Below the pieces are notes generated by a model that worked only from the letters and a program-made list of their open reading frames with translations, ran no database searches and had not been told where the DNA came from. From CAZAKO01 sp964546145 (lineage in GTDB: Bacteria; Fidelibacterota; UBA2242), in contig CAZJIU010000003.1 in NCBI GenBank assembly GCA_964546145.1, positions 12,663-76,662 on the forward strand: a stretch of 64,000 nucleotides of DNA, read 5' to 3'. Below, piece after piece: positions 35,788-44,458 of this stretch (its first letter is position 1; every line of letters starts with the position of its first letter). The translations under genes were made by a program, and so were the position numbers.

Positions 35788-37290
35788 TTACTGGTTAGCA
35801 ATTTCCCTTATTTGGGTGATAAAATTTAAGTCATTAAAAAATTCAGTGGCTTTTCGCAAATCTAAGAAGAGTTGACGATCTTTGCTAAGATGTTCTACTA
35901 ATGAACGGATTTTTTGATAAGCTATCCTGGTTCCCTCACCACTCAGCAAATTCTGCCGGTAATCAATTCCCTGGGCAGCAGCTAAAAATTCAATCCAGAC
36001 AATCTGGCTAAAATTCTCGATGATCTGTAATAATTTCAAGCCGGCATTAGGAGCCATGCTGACGTGGTCCTCCTGATTCGCCGAGGTTGGAATATTCTGC
36101 GTGGAAGCCGGATGAGAGAGAGTTCGGTTTTCGGCACAAAGGGCTGCCGCCGTCACATGCGCCATCATAAATCCAGAGTTCACCCCGCTATTGTCAACCA
36201 AGAAGGCTGGTAAACTGCTGAGGGTGGGATCGGCTAATGTCGCAATCCTTCGTTCGCCAATATTGCTTAATTCCGTCAAGGCAATAGCGAGATAATCAGC
36301 CGTCAAAGCAATTGGCTCAGCATGAAAATTTCCACCTGAAATTATTTGATTGTCCGCACTAAAGACAAGGGGATTATCTGTAACTGCATTAATCTCATTC
36401 TCGGCGATTTCCTCAACGAACTGGATAGTATCAAAAACAGCCCCCATTACCTGTGGCACACAGCGAAAGGAGTAGGGATCCTGGATTTTGCTGCAATTGA
36501 TGTGGGATTTAATAATTTGACTGCTTCTCAAAAAATTACGGAGGTGTCTGGCAACGATTTGCTGACCCTTCTGGCAGCGAACTTTTTGAATTGCATCGTT
36601 GAACGGTTTGTCGGTTGCCAGAACCGCCTCAGTACTCATTGCTGCAGCCAGCTCAGCTAATAAAAATAAATCTTTCGACTGCGCCAGAGCATAAATTAAG
36701 AGAGCCGTGGAATATTGAGTGCCATTGATCAGCGATAAACCATCCTTCGGTCCTAAAACTACTGGCTGGTAAATCCCATCCTTAACCAGTTTGCTGGCGG
36801 CAACGGTTTGCCCCTGATATTCGACTTCACCTTCCCCGATCAAGGGTAAACTGAGATGGGCCAGAGGAGCCAGATCACCCGAAGCTCCCACCGAACCACG
36901 CGAAGGGATGACCGGATAGATCTGCTTATTCAATAATTCAACCAGTTTTTCAATAACTTCGAGCGAACAACCACTGTAGCCCGCCGCAAGGTTATGGATT
37001 TTCAGAAACATCATTGGGGCTACAATACTAGATGGAATCGGTTGACCAACGCCGCAGGCATGACTGCGCAGCAGGTTAACCTGCAAAGCCGCCAGTTCTT
37101 CCTCAGGTATTTTGACCGTACTCAATCGGCCAAAGCCGGTGTTGATACCATAAACTGTTTTGCCCTGCGCAATGAAATCCATCACGAGTGCCCGCGATGC
37201 TAAAATTCGCATCACTGCGGATCTGGATAGTTTGACCACTGACGGTCTCTGTAAAAACTCGAAAACCTGCTTCAATTTCATCCGGTTCAT
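35788..37290 (-). CDS. hutH: Histidine ammonia-lyase
   Basis: HutH removes ammonia from histidine to give trans-urocanate, the first step of histidine breakdown. The 500-residue protein has the self-processing Ala136-Ser137-Gly138 that forms the MIO group, in SRGSVGASGDLAPLAHLSLP. It also has YGINTGFGRLS near 47, GNFHAEPIA and NQEDHVSMAP. Start ATG 37290 has GAGAG upstream and a promoter candidate at 37322-37350. The next enzymes, HutU and HutI, are about 23 kb away. No glutamate-forming enzyme (HutG or formiminotransferase) is in the window. Confidence 0.97.
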   Translation of the reverse strand: MNRMKLKQVFEFLQRPSVVKLSRSAVMRILASRALVMDFIAQGKTVYGINTGFGRLSTVKIPEEELAALQVNLLRSHACGVGQPIPSSIVAPMMFLKIHNLAAGYSGCSLEVIEKLVELLNKQIYPVIPSRGSVGASGDLAPLAHLSLPLIGEGEVEYQGQTVAASKLVKDGIYQPVVLGPKDGLSLINGTQYSTALLIYALAQSKDLFLLAELAAAMSTEAVLATDKPFNDAIQKVRCQKGQQIVARHLRNFLRSSQIIKSHINCSKIQDPYSFRCVPQVMGAVFDTIQFVEEIAENEINAVTDNPLVFSADNQIISGGNFHAEPIALTADYLAIALTELSNIGERRIATLADPTLSSLPAFLVDNSGVNSGFMMAHVTAAALCAENRTLSHPASTQNIPTSANQEDHVSMAPNAGLKLLQIIENFSQIVWIEFLAAAQGIDYRQNLLSGEGTRIAYQKIRSLVEHLSKDRQLFLDLRKATEFFNDLNFITQIREIANQ

Positions 37291-37321
37291 TTAATCTCTC
37301 AGCAATCTAACTCACGGTTAA

Positions 37322-37350
37322 AAGTTATGCATCCGCAATCATCCAATCAA
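37322..37350 (-). promoter_or_regulatory. hutH: Promoter candidate for hutH
   Basis: Minus strand TTGATT, a 17-base spacer, TAACTT, ending 32 bases before the hutH ATG. It lies back to back with the plus-strand promoter at 37365-37393, 14 bases away, so the two could influence each other. Confidence 0.4.
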
Positions 37351-37364
37351 GGAAAAGCCGTGGC

Positions 37365-37393
37365 TTGCATCTAATCCACACATATGATATATT
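37365..37393 (+). promoter_or_regulatory. Promoter for the small secreted protein gene at 37417
   Basis: TTGCAT, a 17-base spacer and TATATT: close to consensus in both hexamers. An upstream ATG at 37384 overlaps the -10 box and so cannot be used, which fixes the start at 37417 with GAGG six bases before it. Confidence 0.55.
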
Positions 37394-37416
37394 TTAACGA
37401 ACTAATTGAGGCTATT

Positions 37417-37827
37417 ATGAAACAATTATCCTTTGGGGCATTGATATTTTCATTAATAACATTTCTTTCGGCTCAAGGCACGGTCCAGGTATCAAGTGTT
37501 GTAGTCCGGCAATTGGATAACAATATAATCCGCATTACAGTCGAGGTTGCCAACCAAACCAAACGTGAAGTCAGCGAAATCGCCGGCTATATTGATATTT
37601 ACGATAATTCCGAGCGAGTCACAGAAAAGAAATTTTTACAGATTCTCCATGATTATGAGGTTCCCCTGCGTCCCTCCGAATCAAAATCACGGAGCGTGGT
37701 CCTAACCCAGCGACCAAATATGTCCGGTACGGCGCGTTATCGGATTACTCTCCTGCGTTTTTTTGGTGAAAAGGATCTCTATATGGTCTGCCCCGAATGC
37801 GGGGAAATTATTCCGAAAGACGAATAG
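37417..37827 (+). CDS. Small secreted protein of unknown function with C-terminal CxxC
   Basis: I do not recognise this 136-residue protein. It has a signal peptide (MKQLSFGALIFSLITFLSAQ, cleavage after Ala/Gln about 20) and a mature part rich in predicted beta strands: VQVSSVVVRQLDNNIIRITV, then VEVANQTKREVSEIAGYIDI. That pattern suggests an immunoglobulin-like or FxLYD-type fold. It ends with VCPECGEIIPKDE, a CPEC pair like half a zinc ribbon. The start follows from the promoter at 37365-37393. Its stop codon directly abuts the stop of the next, convergent gene. Expression as a single-gene unit is likely. Confidence 0.7.
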   Translation: MKQLSFGALIFSLITFLSAQGTVQVSSVVVRQLDNNIIRITVEVANQTKREVSEIAGYIDIYDNSERVTEKKFLQILHDYEVPLRPSESKSRSVVLTQRPNMSGTARYRITLLRFFGEKDLYMVCPECGEIIPKDE

Positions 37828-38277
37828 CTAATCCTTCATAAAGGTCTTAACTAACTCGTTAATCCACTTCTGACTATCCCGAATATATTTGTTTATTTCA
37901 TCCGGCGAGCGATTCATCTGAATCATAATCGTAGCAATTAACGCACTGGGAAGTGGCAGATATTTTATCGTATTATCCTGATAAAAACTATCAAGTCCGG
38001 TGATCAACGAACGCATTTCAGCCGGCTCGATCAAATCGGTAAATACCGAATCCGGACAGGATTTGGCAAAATTCATTGCTTTTACTCGATAAAACAATTT
38101 AGCATCGAATAAACCGCTGAGATAGGCGCTCTTGATCCAGTACCGGTACTCCGGATATTCCCGGGTTACATAATCAATCTTTTGCCAATCGTAGCCATCC
38201 CAGAATAACTTCCGTTCTTGCGCCTTTAGCTGAACCAACACCAGCATTATTATTAATCCAATAACTGCCTTCTTCAT
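37828..38277 (-). CDS. Hypothetical small exported protein
   Basis: The 149-residue protein has a signal peptide (MKKAVIGLIIMLVLVQLKAQ) and a largely helical, aromatic-rich mature part beginning RKLFWDGYDWQKIDYVTREY. I do not recognise a family. It contains two spaced acidic patches and no cysteines other than one near CPDSVF. It lies 34 bases after the DUF2520 gene on the same strand, and its stop abuts that of the plus-strand gene. It is probably periplasmic. Function unknown. Confidence 0.6.
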   Translation of the reverse strand: MKKAVIGLIIMLVLVQLKAQERKLFWDGYDWQKIDYVTREYPEYRYWIKSAYLSGLFDAKLFYRVKAMNFAKSCPDSVFTDLIEPAEMRSLITGLDSFYQDNTIKYLPLPSALIATIMIQMNRSPDEINKYIRDSQKWINELVKTFMKD

Positions 38278-38311
38278 AATCTTTCCTCATATATTCGGTT
38301 TTGGTATAATT

Positions 38312-39130
38312 TCATTCCGCCAACAACTTTTTTGTAAGAGTCAGAAACTGATTGTACAATTTGCCCAGTTCCGGCGATTGCTGCAATAATTGACGATGTT
38401 TCTGAATCGTCTTACGATCACCTCTGACCGCCGGTCCGCTCAGAGAATCGGCAATTGGCTGATTCCAGGCTTTTTCGAGAGCTTGCTGCGGCAGCCTTTC
38501 TAATAAAACATGGAATGTTTCCGAATCAATACTCCACTGATTAGCAAACCGTTTCAACGCCTGCACCAATACAGTCAGGTAGTTATTGAGAAATACTGCT
38601 GCTACATGAACCAGCTCCTTTTGATCGGAACGAAGAGCAACACCTCGCCCACCAATTTCCACAGCAAGACGAATCAGGTCTTCCTGAATTTGTCCTTCGC
38701 AACTAAAAACCGTTCCCGGAATTATCTTAATACCAGTAGCTATGTCAGGTATACCAATTAAGGGATGAAAAGAACCCGCTTCAAATCCTGCCTCGTGAAG
38801 TGGTTTCAAAATTGCCGAATCCCATGCTCCGGAAGTGTGGAATACTTTTATCCCTTCTGCAGATTTCATAAAACCGGCTAATCTGCTGGCAATATTACCA
38901 ATGATGTCATCCCGAACAGCAATGACAATCCACTGACAATCCCTGGGAATCGCTGATAAACGGATAGAACTTTTGTCAAACTTAATATAGCTCAGGGCTT
39001 TATGAACCGAATCACTATTCCGACTCCAGACAAATGCAGGTTTGTAGCCAGCTTTCACCAGATGCCAGGCGAGCGAGATACCAGTTCGACTGGCACCAAT
39101 TAAACTAAAGGAAGATTCTGGTTTTTGCAC
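38312..39130 (-). CDS. Rossmann-like/DUF2520 domain protein
   Basis: The 272-residue protein has an N-terminal NAD(P)-binding Rossmann domain: FSLIGASRTGISLAWHLVKA with a GASRTG loop in place of GxGxxG. A C-terminal helical DUF2520 domain follows (about 130-272) with FHPLIGIPD and HVAAVFLNNYLTVLV. It resembles 6-phosphogluconate-dehydrogenase-like and pyrroline-carboxylate-reductase-like folds. The substrate is unknown. Homologues are often near pantothenate or ABC genes, but not here. Start GTG 39130 lies within the end of hflX, with AGGAG five bases upstream, so translation is coupled. Confidence 0.82.
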   Translation of the reverse strand: MQKPESSFSLIGASRTGISLAWHLVKAGYKPAFVWSRNSDSVHKALSYIKFDKSSIRLSAIPRDCQWIVIAVRDDIIGNIASRLAGFMKSAEGIKVFHTSGAWDSAILKPLHEAGFEAGSFHPLIGIPDIATGIKIIPGTVFSCEGQIQEDLIRLAVEIGGRGVALRSDQKELVHVAAVFLNNYLTVLVQALKRFANQWSIDSETFHVLLERLPQQALEKAWNQPIADSLSGPAVRGDRKTIQKHRQLLQQSPELGKLYNQFLTLTKKLLAE

Positions 39131-40377
39131 ACCAGCTCCTGTTTCAAAACCTGCTTCAGCCAGTTCCAGACCCGTCGGTAGCAGAGAAAATCCAGCTGCA
39201 CCGAACCATCATAATAACTCTCATTTAATACCCAGCTATTATCGCGAATCAGGGCAATTGGCTTGACCTGATCCAATGGTAATTTCAAGTTAATCCGCTG
39301 CTCCTCTTCATGAAGTTTAGCCAATATTCGAGTGCGCAGATCGTCAACCTTCAACTGTTTAAGAGCCGATAAGTAAATAGCTTCCGGATATTCCCGGATT
39401 ACCTGCTGGTAAATGTCACTATCCATCTGGTCAATTTTATTAAAAACCGTCAAGTTTGGCTTGGGATATAAATTTAACTGGATCAGGACCTCGTCAACCG
39501 TTTTCAGATGTTCCAAACAAAACGGATTGCTGATATCAATAACCTTAATGATCAGGTCAGCCTGCTGAGCCTCTTTCAGGGTACTGCGAAATGAAGCTAC
39601 CAGATGGGGTGGCAGTTTACGGATAAATCCCACGGTATCACTCAGCAGGATTTTATGATGTTGATCAATCTTCCAGATTCTGACGGTAGTATCCAGAGTC
39701 GCAAAAAGTTTATCTTCTACCAATATCGAAGAATTGGTAAAAAGGTTCATCAGAGTTGACTTGCCGGCATTTGTATAACCGACTAAAGCAACCTGGTAAA
39801 ATCCCTCTCGCCCCTTTCGCTGAACATCCCGTTCCCGGTCAATCCGCAGCAGCTCTTTCTTGAGATGACCTATCCGCTGGCGAATCAGGCGTCGATCAAT
39901 CTCGATCTGTTTTTCACCCGCACCACTGCGCATTCGAGTACCACCTGCTTGACGTTCGAGATGCCGCCAGCGTCGGGCTAAACGCGGTAGCTGATATTCC
40001 AAAGTCGCCAGTTCAACCTGGGTTTTGGCTTCTCTGGTACGCGCGTGCCGGGCAAAAATATCGAGGATGACTTCACTCCGATTACCTACCTCTATATGCA
40101 GCAGCTTTTCCAAATTTCGTGACTGAGTCGGTGACAAATCATCGTCAAAAATAACCTTATCTGGATTAAATTGCCCAATTTGACTTTTTAACTCCTCCAG
40201 TTTCCCTTTACCCAGATAAGTAGCCGATTCGATTCGGGACAGATTTACAACAAATTCACTCCCTGCTTCATATCCCAATGTCCTGACTAAATCATTCAAT
40301 TCCAAAAGATGATCCATCACGATTTGATGAGATTGGCCGGGATGAATTAAGCCTACCAATAAAACCCGCTCAGCCAT
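39100..40377 (-). CDS. hflX: Ribosome-associated GTPase HflX
   Basis: HflX splits stalled or heat-stressed ribosomes. The 425-residue protein has the N-terminal HflX domain (about 20-150, with DDDLSPTQSRNLEK). A coiled linker contains GAGEKQIEIDRRLIRQRI. The G domain follows: GYTNAGKSTLMNLF, DTVGFIRKLPPHLVASFRST (G3 plus the HflX-specific stretch), and FNKIDQ. The C-terminal domain is of normal length. It overlaps the BatA-like gene by eight bases and the DUF2520 gene by 31. Confidence 0.95.
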   Translation of the reverse strand: MAERVLLVGLIHPGQSHQIVMDHLLELNDLVRTLGYEAGSEFVVNLSRIESATYLGKGKLEELKSQIGQFNPDKVIFDDDLSPTQSRNLEKLLHIEVGNRSEVILDIFARHARTREAKTQVELATLEYQLPRLARRWRHLERQAGGTRMRSGAGEKQIEIDRRLIRQRIGHLKKELLRIDRERDVQRKGREGFYQVALVGYTNAGKSTLMNLFTNSSILVEDKLFATLDTTVRIWKIDQHHKILLSDTVGFIRKLPPHLVASFRSTLKEAQQADLIIKVIDISNPFCLEHLKTVDEVLIQLNLYPKPNLTVFNKIDQMDSDIYQQVIREYPEAIYLSALKQLKVDDLRTRILAKLHEEEQRINLKLPLDQVKPIALIRDNSWVLNESYYDGSVQLDFLCYRRVWNWLKQVLKQELVCKNQNLPLV

Positions 40378-42460
40378 TCAGAATTTTACCTCTCAATTTG
40401 CGATTTGCCCGACCGAGATAACTTTCGAACAGCGCCAGCACGAATACTATTAGAATCAACCAGTCACTGTACTCACGAGCTTGATGCAACGGCGACCCGG
40501 ATTCTGAATCACCGACTGAATAGAAATCCATCCGACCCGGATTCTGGGAGATCAGCTTCTTAAAATCAGTCTCCTCCAAAAAGAGCGGACTGCTCTCCTC
40601 TGCTGGATTATTAACCACAACCCCTTTAACTACCTGACCCTTTGAAGTGATAAAATAAATTCCCGGCTTCTCGGTTTCATAAAAAGAGAGCCGCCCGGTC
40701 TGTTTATCGGTAATTACCTTTATGGAACGTCCATCAGGAGTTAGAATATTCAGGGCTTCCGTCTCACTACGTAGCAGTGCAACCCGGACAGTGTCCCCGA
40801 CATTATATTCCGGCTCTTGCAAACCCTGCCGGGATAGATACAAAACCAACCGGTTCATCAAGGTCGGAAACAGACCTGTCAAGGGCAGGTTGGTCCACTC
40901 TTGAATCGGCGCGGTAGCCATCAGCAGACCGATTCCTTTTTCTGTCTGCAATTCAATTAGAAAAGGTGTATTGTCCTCAAAACTGGCAATTGCCGTCTGT
41001 CCCTTACCAAGACTAAAGCCGGGAACCAGATAAAAGTCGGGGGAATAGAGAAGTGACCGGTTTTCCCTCCAGACATTCCTGAAAATCGGATGCTCCGGTT
41101 TTATTTTCCCAATTCTTAAAGATTGTCCCGGTTCCGCCTCCCGGGTCGTGCGCCAGCGCGGGAAACCAAATTGACCACCCCACAGCGAATTAAAATTGGA
41201 AGGAGTGCAATCCTTACCGGGAAAAATCAGGAGCCCTTTGCCCGTATTCAAGAAGTCACGAATCCTCTGGCAAATATTCCCCGGCAGCTGGTCAACATTG
41301 GTAAAAATTAGTAAATCCCGGACAGAAAGATCCTCAACTCCAAATAGTTCTATGGGCACAATTTTCGTGTCAATATTAGACATCCCTTTAAGACTGAGAC
41401 TGCGCTGAATATATTCAGCATCCTCGGTAAAGCGGGTTACGACCAATACACGAATCCGGGGAGGAATATTCAGTAGAAAAAATCGCAGATTATCAGCCAT
41501 GAGATTATCGTCGTTAATCTTCACATAACCGGTTAGAAATCCGGTTTTACCGGGGATAAATTCGAATTGAACTTCCGCCTGACCTTTGCCGGAAATACTC
41601 AGCAAGGATTGACCCCGTTTCTGATCATTTAAGAAAAGAGCAATAGGTGTTTCCAGGATTGATTCCCCCCAGTTTACAACCCTAGCCTGTACGGTAGCAA
41701 TGCGTTCACTCTCCAGAATCTGACTGGGAATTTCGGCTTGTGCCAAAGCAGCATTGTTTTTGTCTCCAAACACGGGGAAAAAGATGACTCTGGCACTGGT
41801 TTGTTTAAAAAGAGACTGAATTGCAGGAACTGGCAAGTCGGCACTTTGCCATGAGGATTTCTGGAAATCAGTAACGACCCAGACTGCCGGATTCAATTCA
41901 TGATGAAGGCGAATATCCTGTTGGATGTTTCGAAGTGCATAATCTAATCTTCCCCACTGATTAGTCGGTTTGATGGATTGCATTAACTTCGTTAAAGATG
42001 ACAAGTCTGTTACCAGGCCGCAATCCTGAACGTTGCCTCCGGCAACCGATTCGATCAGCTTAACATAAACTGGAAAATCAATATTTTCTCCGGCTGACAG
42101 GACGGCTTCGACTCCCTTGCTGAGCAGATTTGCGCCCCGTGTTTCACCTTGCATCGAGAGCGAGTTATCTATCAGTAAATATAGCGTCTCGCCCCGGCCA
42201 ACATAGATACCCGCCGATTCGATTGTACGATAAGGTCTGGCAAATACCAGAATAACTAACAACACTAAGAGCATTCGTAAAATCAACAGGATTAGCTGGC
42301 GAATCTTGAGCTTCCGAATCAGGTTTTGCTCGAGCTGATGCAGAAAGCGTAGCGTGCTAAATTCCTGCCGATAAAACCTTTGCCGACCAATAAGATGGAT
42401 TACCACGGGAATCAAAACCAGCGGCAATAGATAAAGAAAGAATGAATTGATGAAAGACAT
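40370..42460 (-). CDS. BatA-type VWA membrane protein
   Basis: The 696-residue protein opens with the double-transmembrane domain of BatA/aerotolerance-family proteins (LLPLVLIPVVIHLIGRQRF, then a second helix near 58-76). A von Willebrand A domain follows with a MIDAS site DNSLSMQG near residue 100. A glutamine-amidotransferase-like and beta-rich middle comes next, and a final membrane helix near 668-686. Such proteins bind metal-dependent partners and work with MoxR ATPases, which are not seen here. It is placed between a lipid-kinase-like gene (14 bases away) and hflX. Role likely in envelope protein folding or stress. Confidence 0.83.
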   Translation of the reverse strand: MSFINSFFLYLLPLVLIPVVIHLIGRQRFYRQEFSTLRFLHQLEQNLIRKLKIRQLILLILRMLLVLLVILVFARPYRTIESAGIYVGRGETLYLLIDNSLSMQGETRGANLLSKGVEAVLSAGENIDFPVYVKLIESVAGGNVQDCGLVTDLSSLTKLMQSIKPTNQWGRLDYALRNIQQDIRLHHELNPAVWVVTDFQKSSWQSADLPVPAIQSLFKQTSARVIFFPVFGDKNNAALAQAEIPSQILESERIATVQARVVNWGESILETPIALFLNDQKRGQSLLSISGKGQAEVQFEFIPGKTGFLTGYVKINDDNLMADNLRFFLLNIPPRIRVLVVTRFTEDAEYIQRSLSLKGMSNIDTKIVPIELFGVEDLSVRDLLIFTNVDQLPGNICQRIRDFLNTGKGLLIFPGKDCTPSNFNSLWGGQFGFPRWRTTREAEPGQSLRIGKIKPEHPIFRNVWRENRSLLYSPDFYLVPGFSLGKGQTAIASFEDNTPFLIELQTEKGIGLLMATAPIQEWTNLPLTGLFPTLMNRLVLYLSRQGLQEPEYNVGDTVRVALLRSETEALNILTPDGRSIKVITDKQTGRLSFYETEKPGIYFITSKGQVVKGVVVNNPAEESSPLFLEETDFKKLISQNPGRMDFYSVGDSESGSPLHQAREYSDWLILIVFVLALFESYLGRANRKLRGKILNG

Positions 42461-42474
42461 ATTTAAGCGAGTGC

Positions 42475-43056
42475 TTAGATCAGAAAATACATTACTAACG
42501 CCGACAAGGAAGGAATTGTCAGATTATCGTCGAAGCGCCAGGGAATCAGTTCCAAGATACTGGCAGCACAGGCACCGATCAATTTTACCCAAAAAGGAAT
42601 ATGCGGAACCCACCAGGTTACCAACAAGCTGGACAGAATAAAAGCCAGAGTGCCTTCCATGGTTTTCTGCCTCCAAATTCTAATCTGTCCAAATGACATT
42701 CCAATCAGGCAGGCAGTAGAATCGCCTACCGTTAGAAATAACAGGGCTACGACAGCAATCGGTTTGGGAAATAACCAGACGACCATAAACGAACCCAAAA
42801 AAACATAAGAAGCCCCGGTCAGGTTATTCTGATGCTCATGAGGGCGAGTCAAATCACCAAAAATCCGTAAATATAATTCTCGCAAATTGGGAATAATCAT
42901 TCTTGACAATTCCGCTATCATAATACTACCAGTCAAGATACCAAGAATGATAATCGCAATCCGCTTGTCAACCAGGAAATGGTAAATTAGAGGAATCAAA
43001 GTCGCGGTATAGTGGATTGCTTTACGACCTCGTTCTCCTCTGGGGATTTCACGCAT
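42475..43056 (-). CDS. Dolichol/phytol-kinase-like (CTP-dependent lipid kinase family) membrane protein
   Basis: The 193-residue membrane protein has about six helices. It carries FLTVGDSTACLIGMSFGQIR and RQKTMEGTLAF, the conserved (G)DxxAxxxG...KxxEG(T/S) pattern of the SEC59/DGK1/VTE5 family, which phosphorylates polyprenols, phytol or diacylglycerol using CTP. The related CdsA family shares the fold but has a longer C-terminus and a different final motif, so this is not a full phosphatidate cytidylyltransferase. Bacterial members are common in the FCB group and not biochemically settled. It overlaps rpe by eight bases. Confidence 0.78.
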   Translation of the reverse strand: MREIPRGERGRKAIHYTATLIPLIYHFLVDKRIAIIILGILTGSIMIAELSRMIIPNLRELYLRIFGDLTRPHEHQNNLTGASYVFLGSFMVVWLFPKPIAVVALLFLTVGDSTACLIGMSFGQIRIWRQKTMEGTLAFILSSLLVTWWVPHIPFWVKLIGACAASILELIPWRFDDNLTIPSLSALVMYFLI

Positions 43057-43699
43057 TAATCAACTTCTCCGATAATAACCTGTAGGAAACACCAGGATCC
43101 TTTGCTGAAAAGATTGCCGAACCCGCTACAAATAAATCGGTTCCGGCAGCCTTGACAACAGCCAGAGTGCGAAGGTGGATCCCGCCATCCACTTCAATCA
43201 GAAAGTTATATTTTTGTTGATAAGGCTTGGCGAGAGTAACCTTAGTCAGAGCTTTTTTAATCATCGCCTGCCCACCAAATCCGGGATTAACCGTCATAAC
43301 CAGCAGATGATCAATATATTCCAAATAATTTTCAATGGCAGCAAAAGGTGTTGGGGGATTTAAGACCAATCCGGCTTTAGCCCTCAGATCGCGAATATGC
43401 TGTAAATTTTCGATAATATTCTCATTATTCTCTACATGGATAATCACTGTATTGGTACCGGCTTTGATAAACTTATCAATATAATTTTCTGGATTGGCAA
43501 TCATCAAATGCGATTCCAAGTGGAGTTTAGTAATTTTCCGGATTGCTGCAACGATGAACGGACCGATGGTAATATTCGGCACAAAATGACCATCCATAAT
43601 ATCCAGATGCAAGCGTCGGGCACCGGCTCGCTCGACCGCCTGAATCTCCTCTTTGAGGCGGGTAAAATCAGCCGATAACAATGAGGGTACAATTTCCAT
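43049..43699 (-). CDS. rpe: Ribulose-phosphate 3-epimerase
   Basis: Rpe interconverts ribulose and xylulose 5-phosphate in the pentose phosphate pathway. The 216-residue TIM barrel opens VPSLLSADFTRLKEEIQAVE. It continues with RLHLDIMDGHFVPNITIGP (metal His/Asp), HVENNENI, MTVNPGFGGQ and VDGGIHLRT, all standard motifs. The gene order def-fmt-rsmB-PASTA-rpe on one strand matches the rpe locus of many bacteria. It lies 6 bases after the PASTA gene. Confidence 0.97.
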   Translation of the reverse strand: MEIVPSLLSADFTRLKEEIQAVERAGARRLHLDIMDGHFVPNITIGPFIVAAIRKITKLHLESHLMIANPENYIDKFIKAGTNTVIIHVENNENIIENLQHIRDLRAKAGLVLNPPTPFAAIENYLEYIDHLLVMTVNPGFGGQAMIKKALTKVTLAKPYQQKYNFLIEVDGGIHLRTLAVVKAAGTDLFVAGSAIFSAKDPGVSYRLLSEKLINA

Positions 43700-43705
43700 A
43701 AAATT

Positions 43706-44449
43706 TTACTCCGGATGAGATGCGATGGTTACTTCAAGATTGATGGGAACTGGATTATCAAGAAGCGTGCCCCATTCTGGATTCTGGCGGATAACCGTAT
43801 AAGCTACCAGTTCGTCGTTTGGAATATAACGAATCGTCCCAATTTTGAATCCGGCTTTACGGATAGCGGCTTTGGCTTCATCAAGATTCATTCCAAACAG
43901 GTCGGGAACTTCCAGCTGACTCGGCGGTAGTCCCTTACTAATCACTAACTCAAGAGTATCTTTGGAGGAAACCATCAGCCCCGGACGAATGGATTGACGT
44001 GTTACGACACCAGGCGGTTTGTCGGAGGAAAATTCTTCGGTGGTTGAACTGACATTCAGATGCTGGCGATCCAGCTCTAATTGAGCTGCTTTGAGTACCT
44101 TACCAACCAGGTTCGGCATCGGGAAAAAACGCTCTCCGCTGGTAATCACTAAACGAACTATCCGCCCTTGCTTTACCGCTGCTCCCGGTAAGGGTTGTTG
44201 ATCTATAACAGTCTCAGGCGGCAGCTCGGTGTTTTCAAGGGTATCAACGGCGATTGCTTGAAATCCCAATTCCAACAAAATATTCTTAGCTTCGGTATAG
44301 GAGCTATCACGTACATCAACCATTGTTAGCTCCTTGCCGTGAGATACGTACCGCGGCAATACAAACTGATCCATCGTTACAACAAAAATTAGGGTAACAA
44401 TAAAGAAGATAATTAGAAACCTGAACCAGTTATGCAATTTGACTGTCAT
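43706..44449 (-). CDS. Membrane-anchored PASTA-repeat protein without kinase domain
   Basis: The 247-residue protein has a cytoplasmic stub, one membrane helix (about 10-29) and three PASTA repeats: about 38-105 (beginning ELTMVDVRDSSYTEAKNILL), 108-172 (MPNLVGKVLKAAQLELDRQ) and 178-245 (VPDLFGMNLDEAKAAIRKAG). PASTA domains bind peptidoglycan fragments or beta-lactams and usually form the outer part of PrkC/PknB kinases or PBPs. Here no kinase or transpeptidase is attached. It lies between rsmB and rpe, the place of prkC in Bacillus. It may sense or bind cell wall without phosphorylation. Confidence 0.92.
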   Translation of the reverse strand: MTVKLHNWFRFLIIFFIVTLIFVVTMDQFVLPRYVSHGKELTMVDVRDSSYTEAKNILLELGFQAIAVDTLENTELPPETVIDQQPLPGAAVKQGRIVRLVITSGERFFPMPNLVGKVLKAAQLELDRQHLNVSSTTEEFSSDKPPGVVTRQSIRPGLMVSSKDTLELVISKGLPPSQLEVPDLFGMNLDEAKAAIRKAGFKIGTIRYIPNDELVAYTVIRQNPEWGTLLDNPVPINLEVTIASHPE

Positions 44450-44458
44450 TTATAATCC

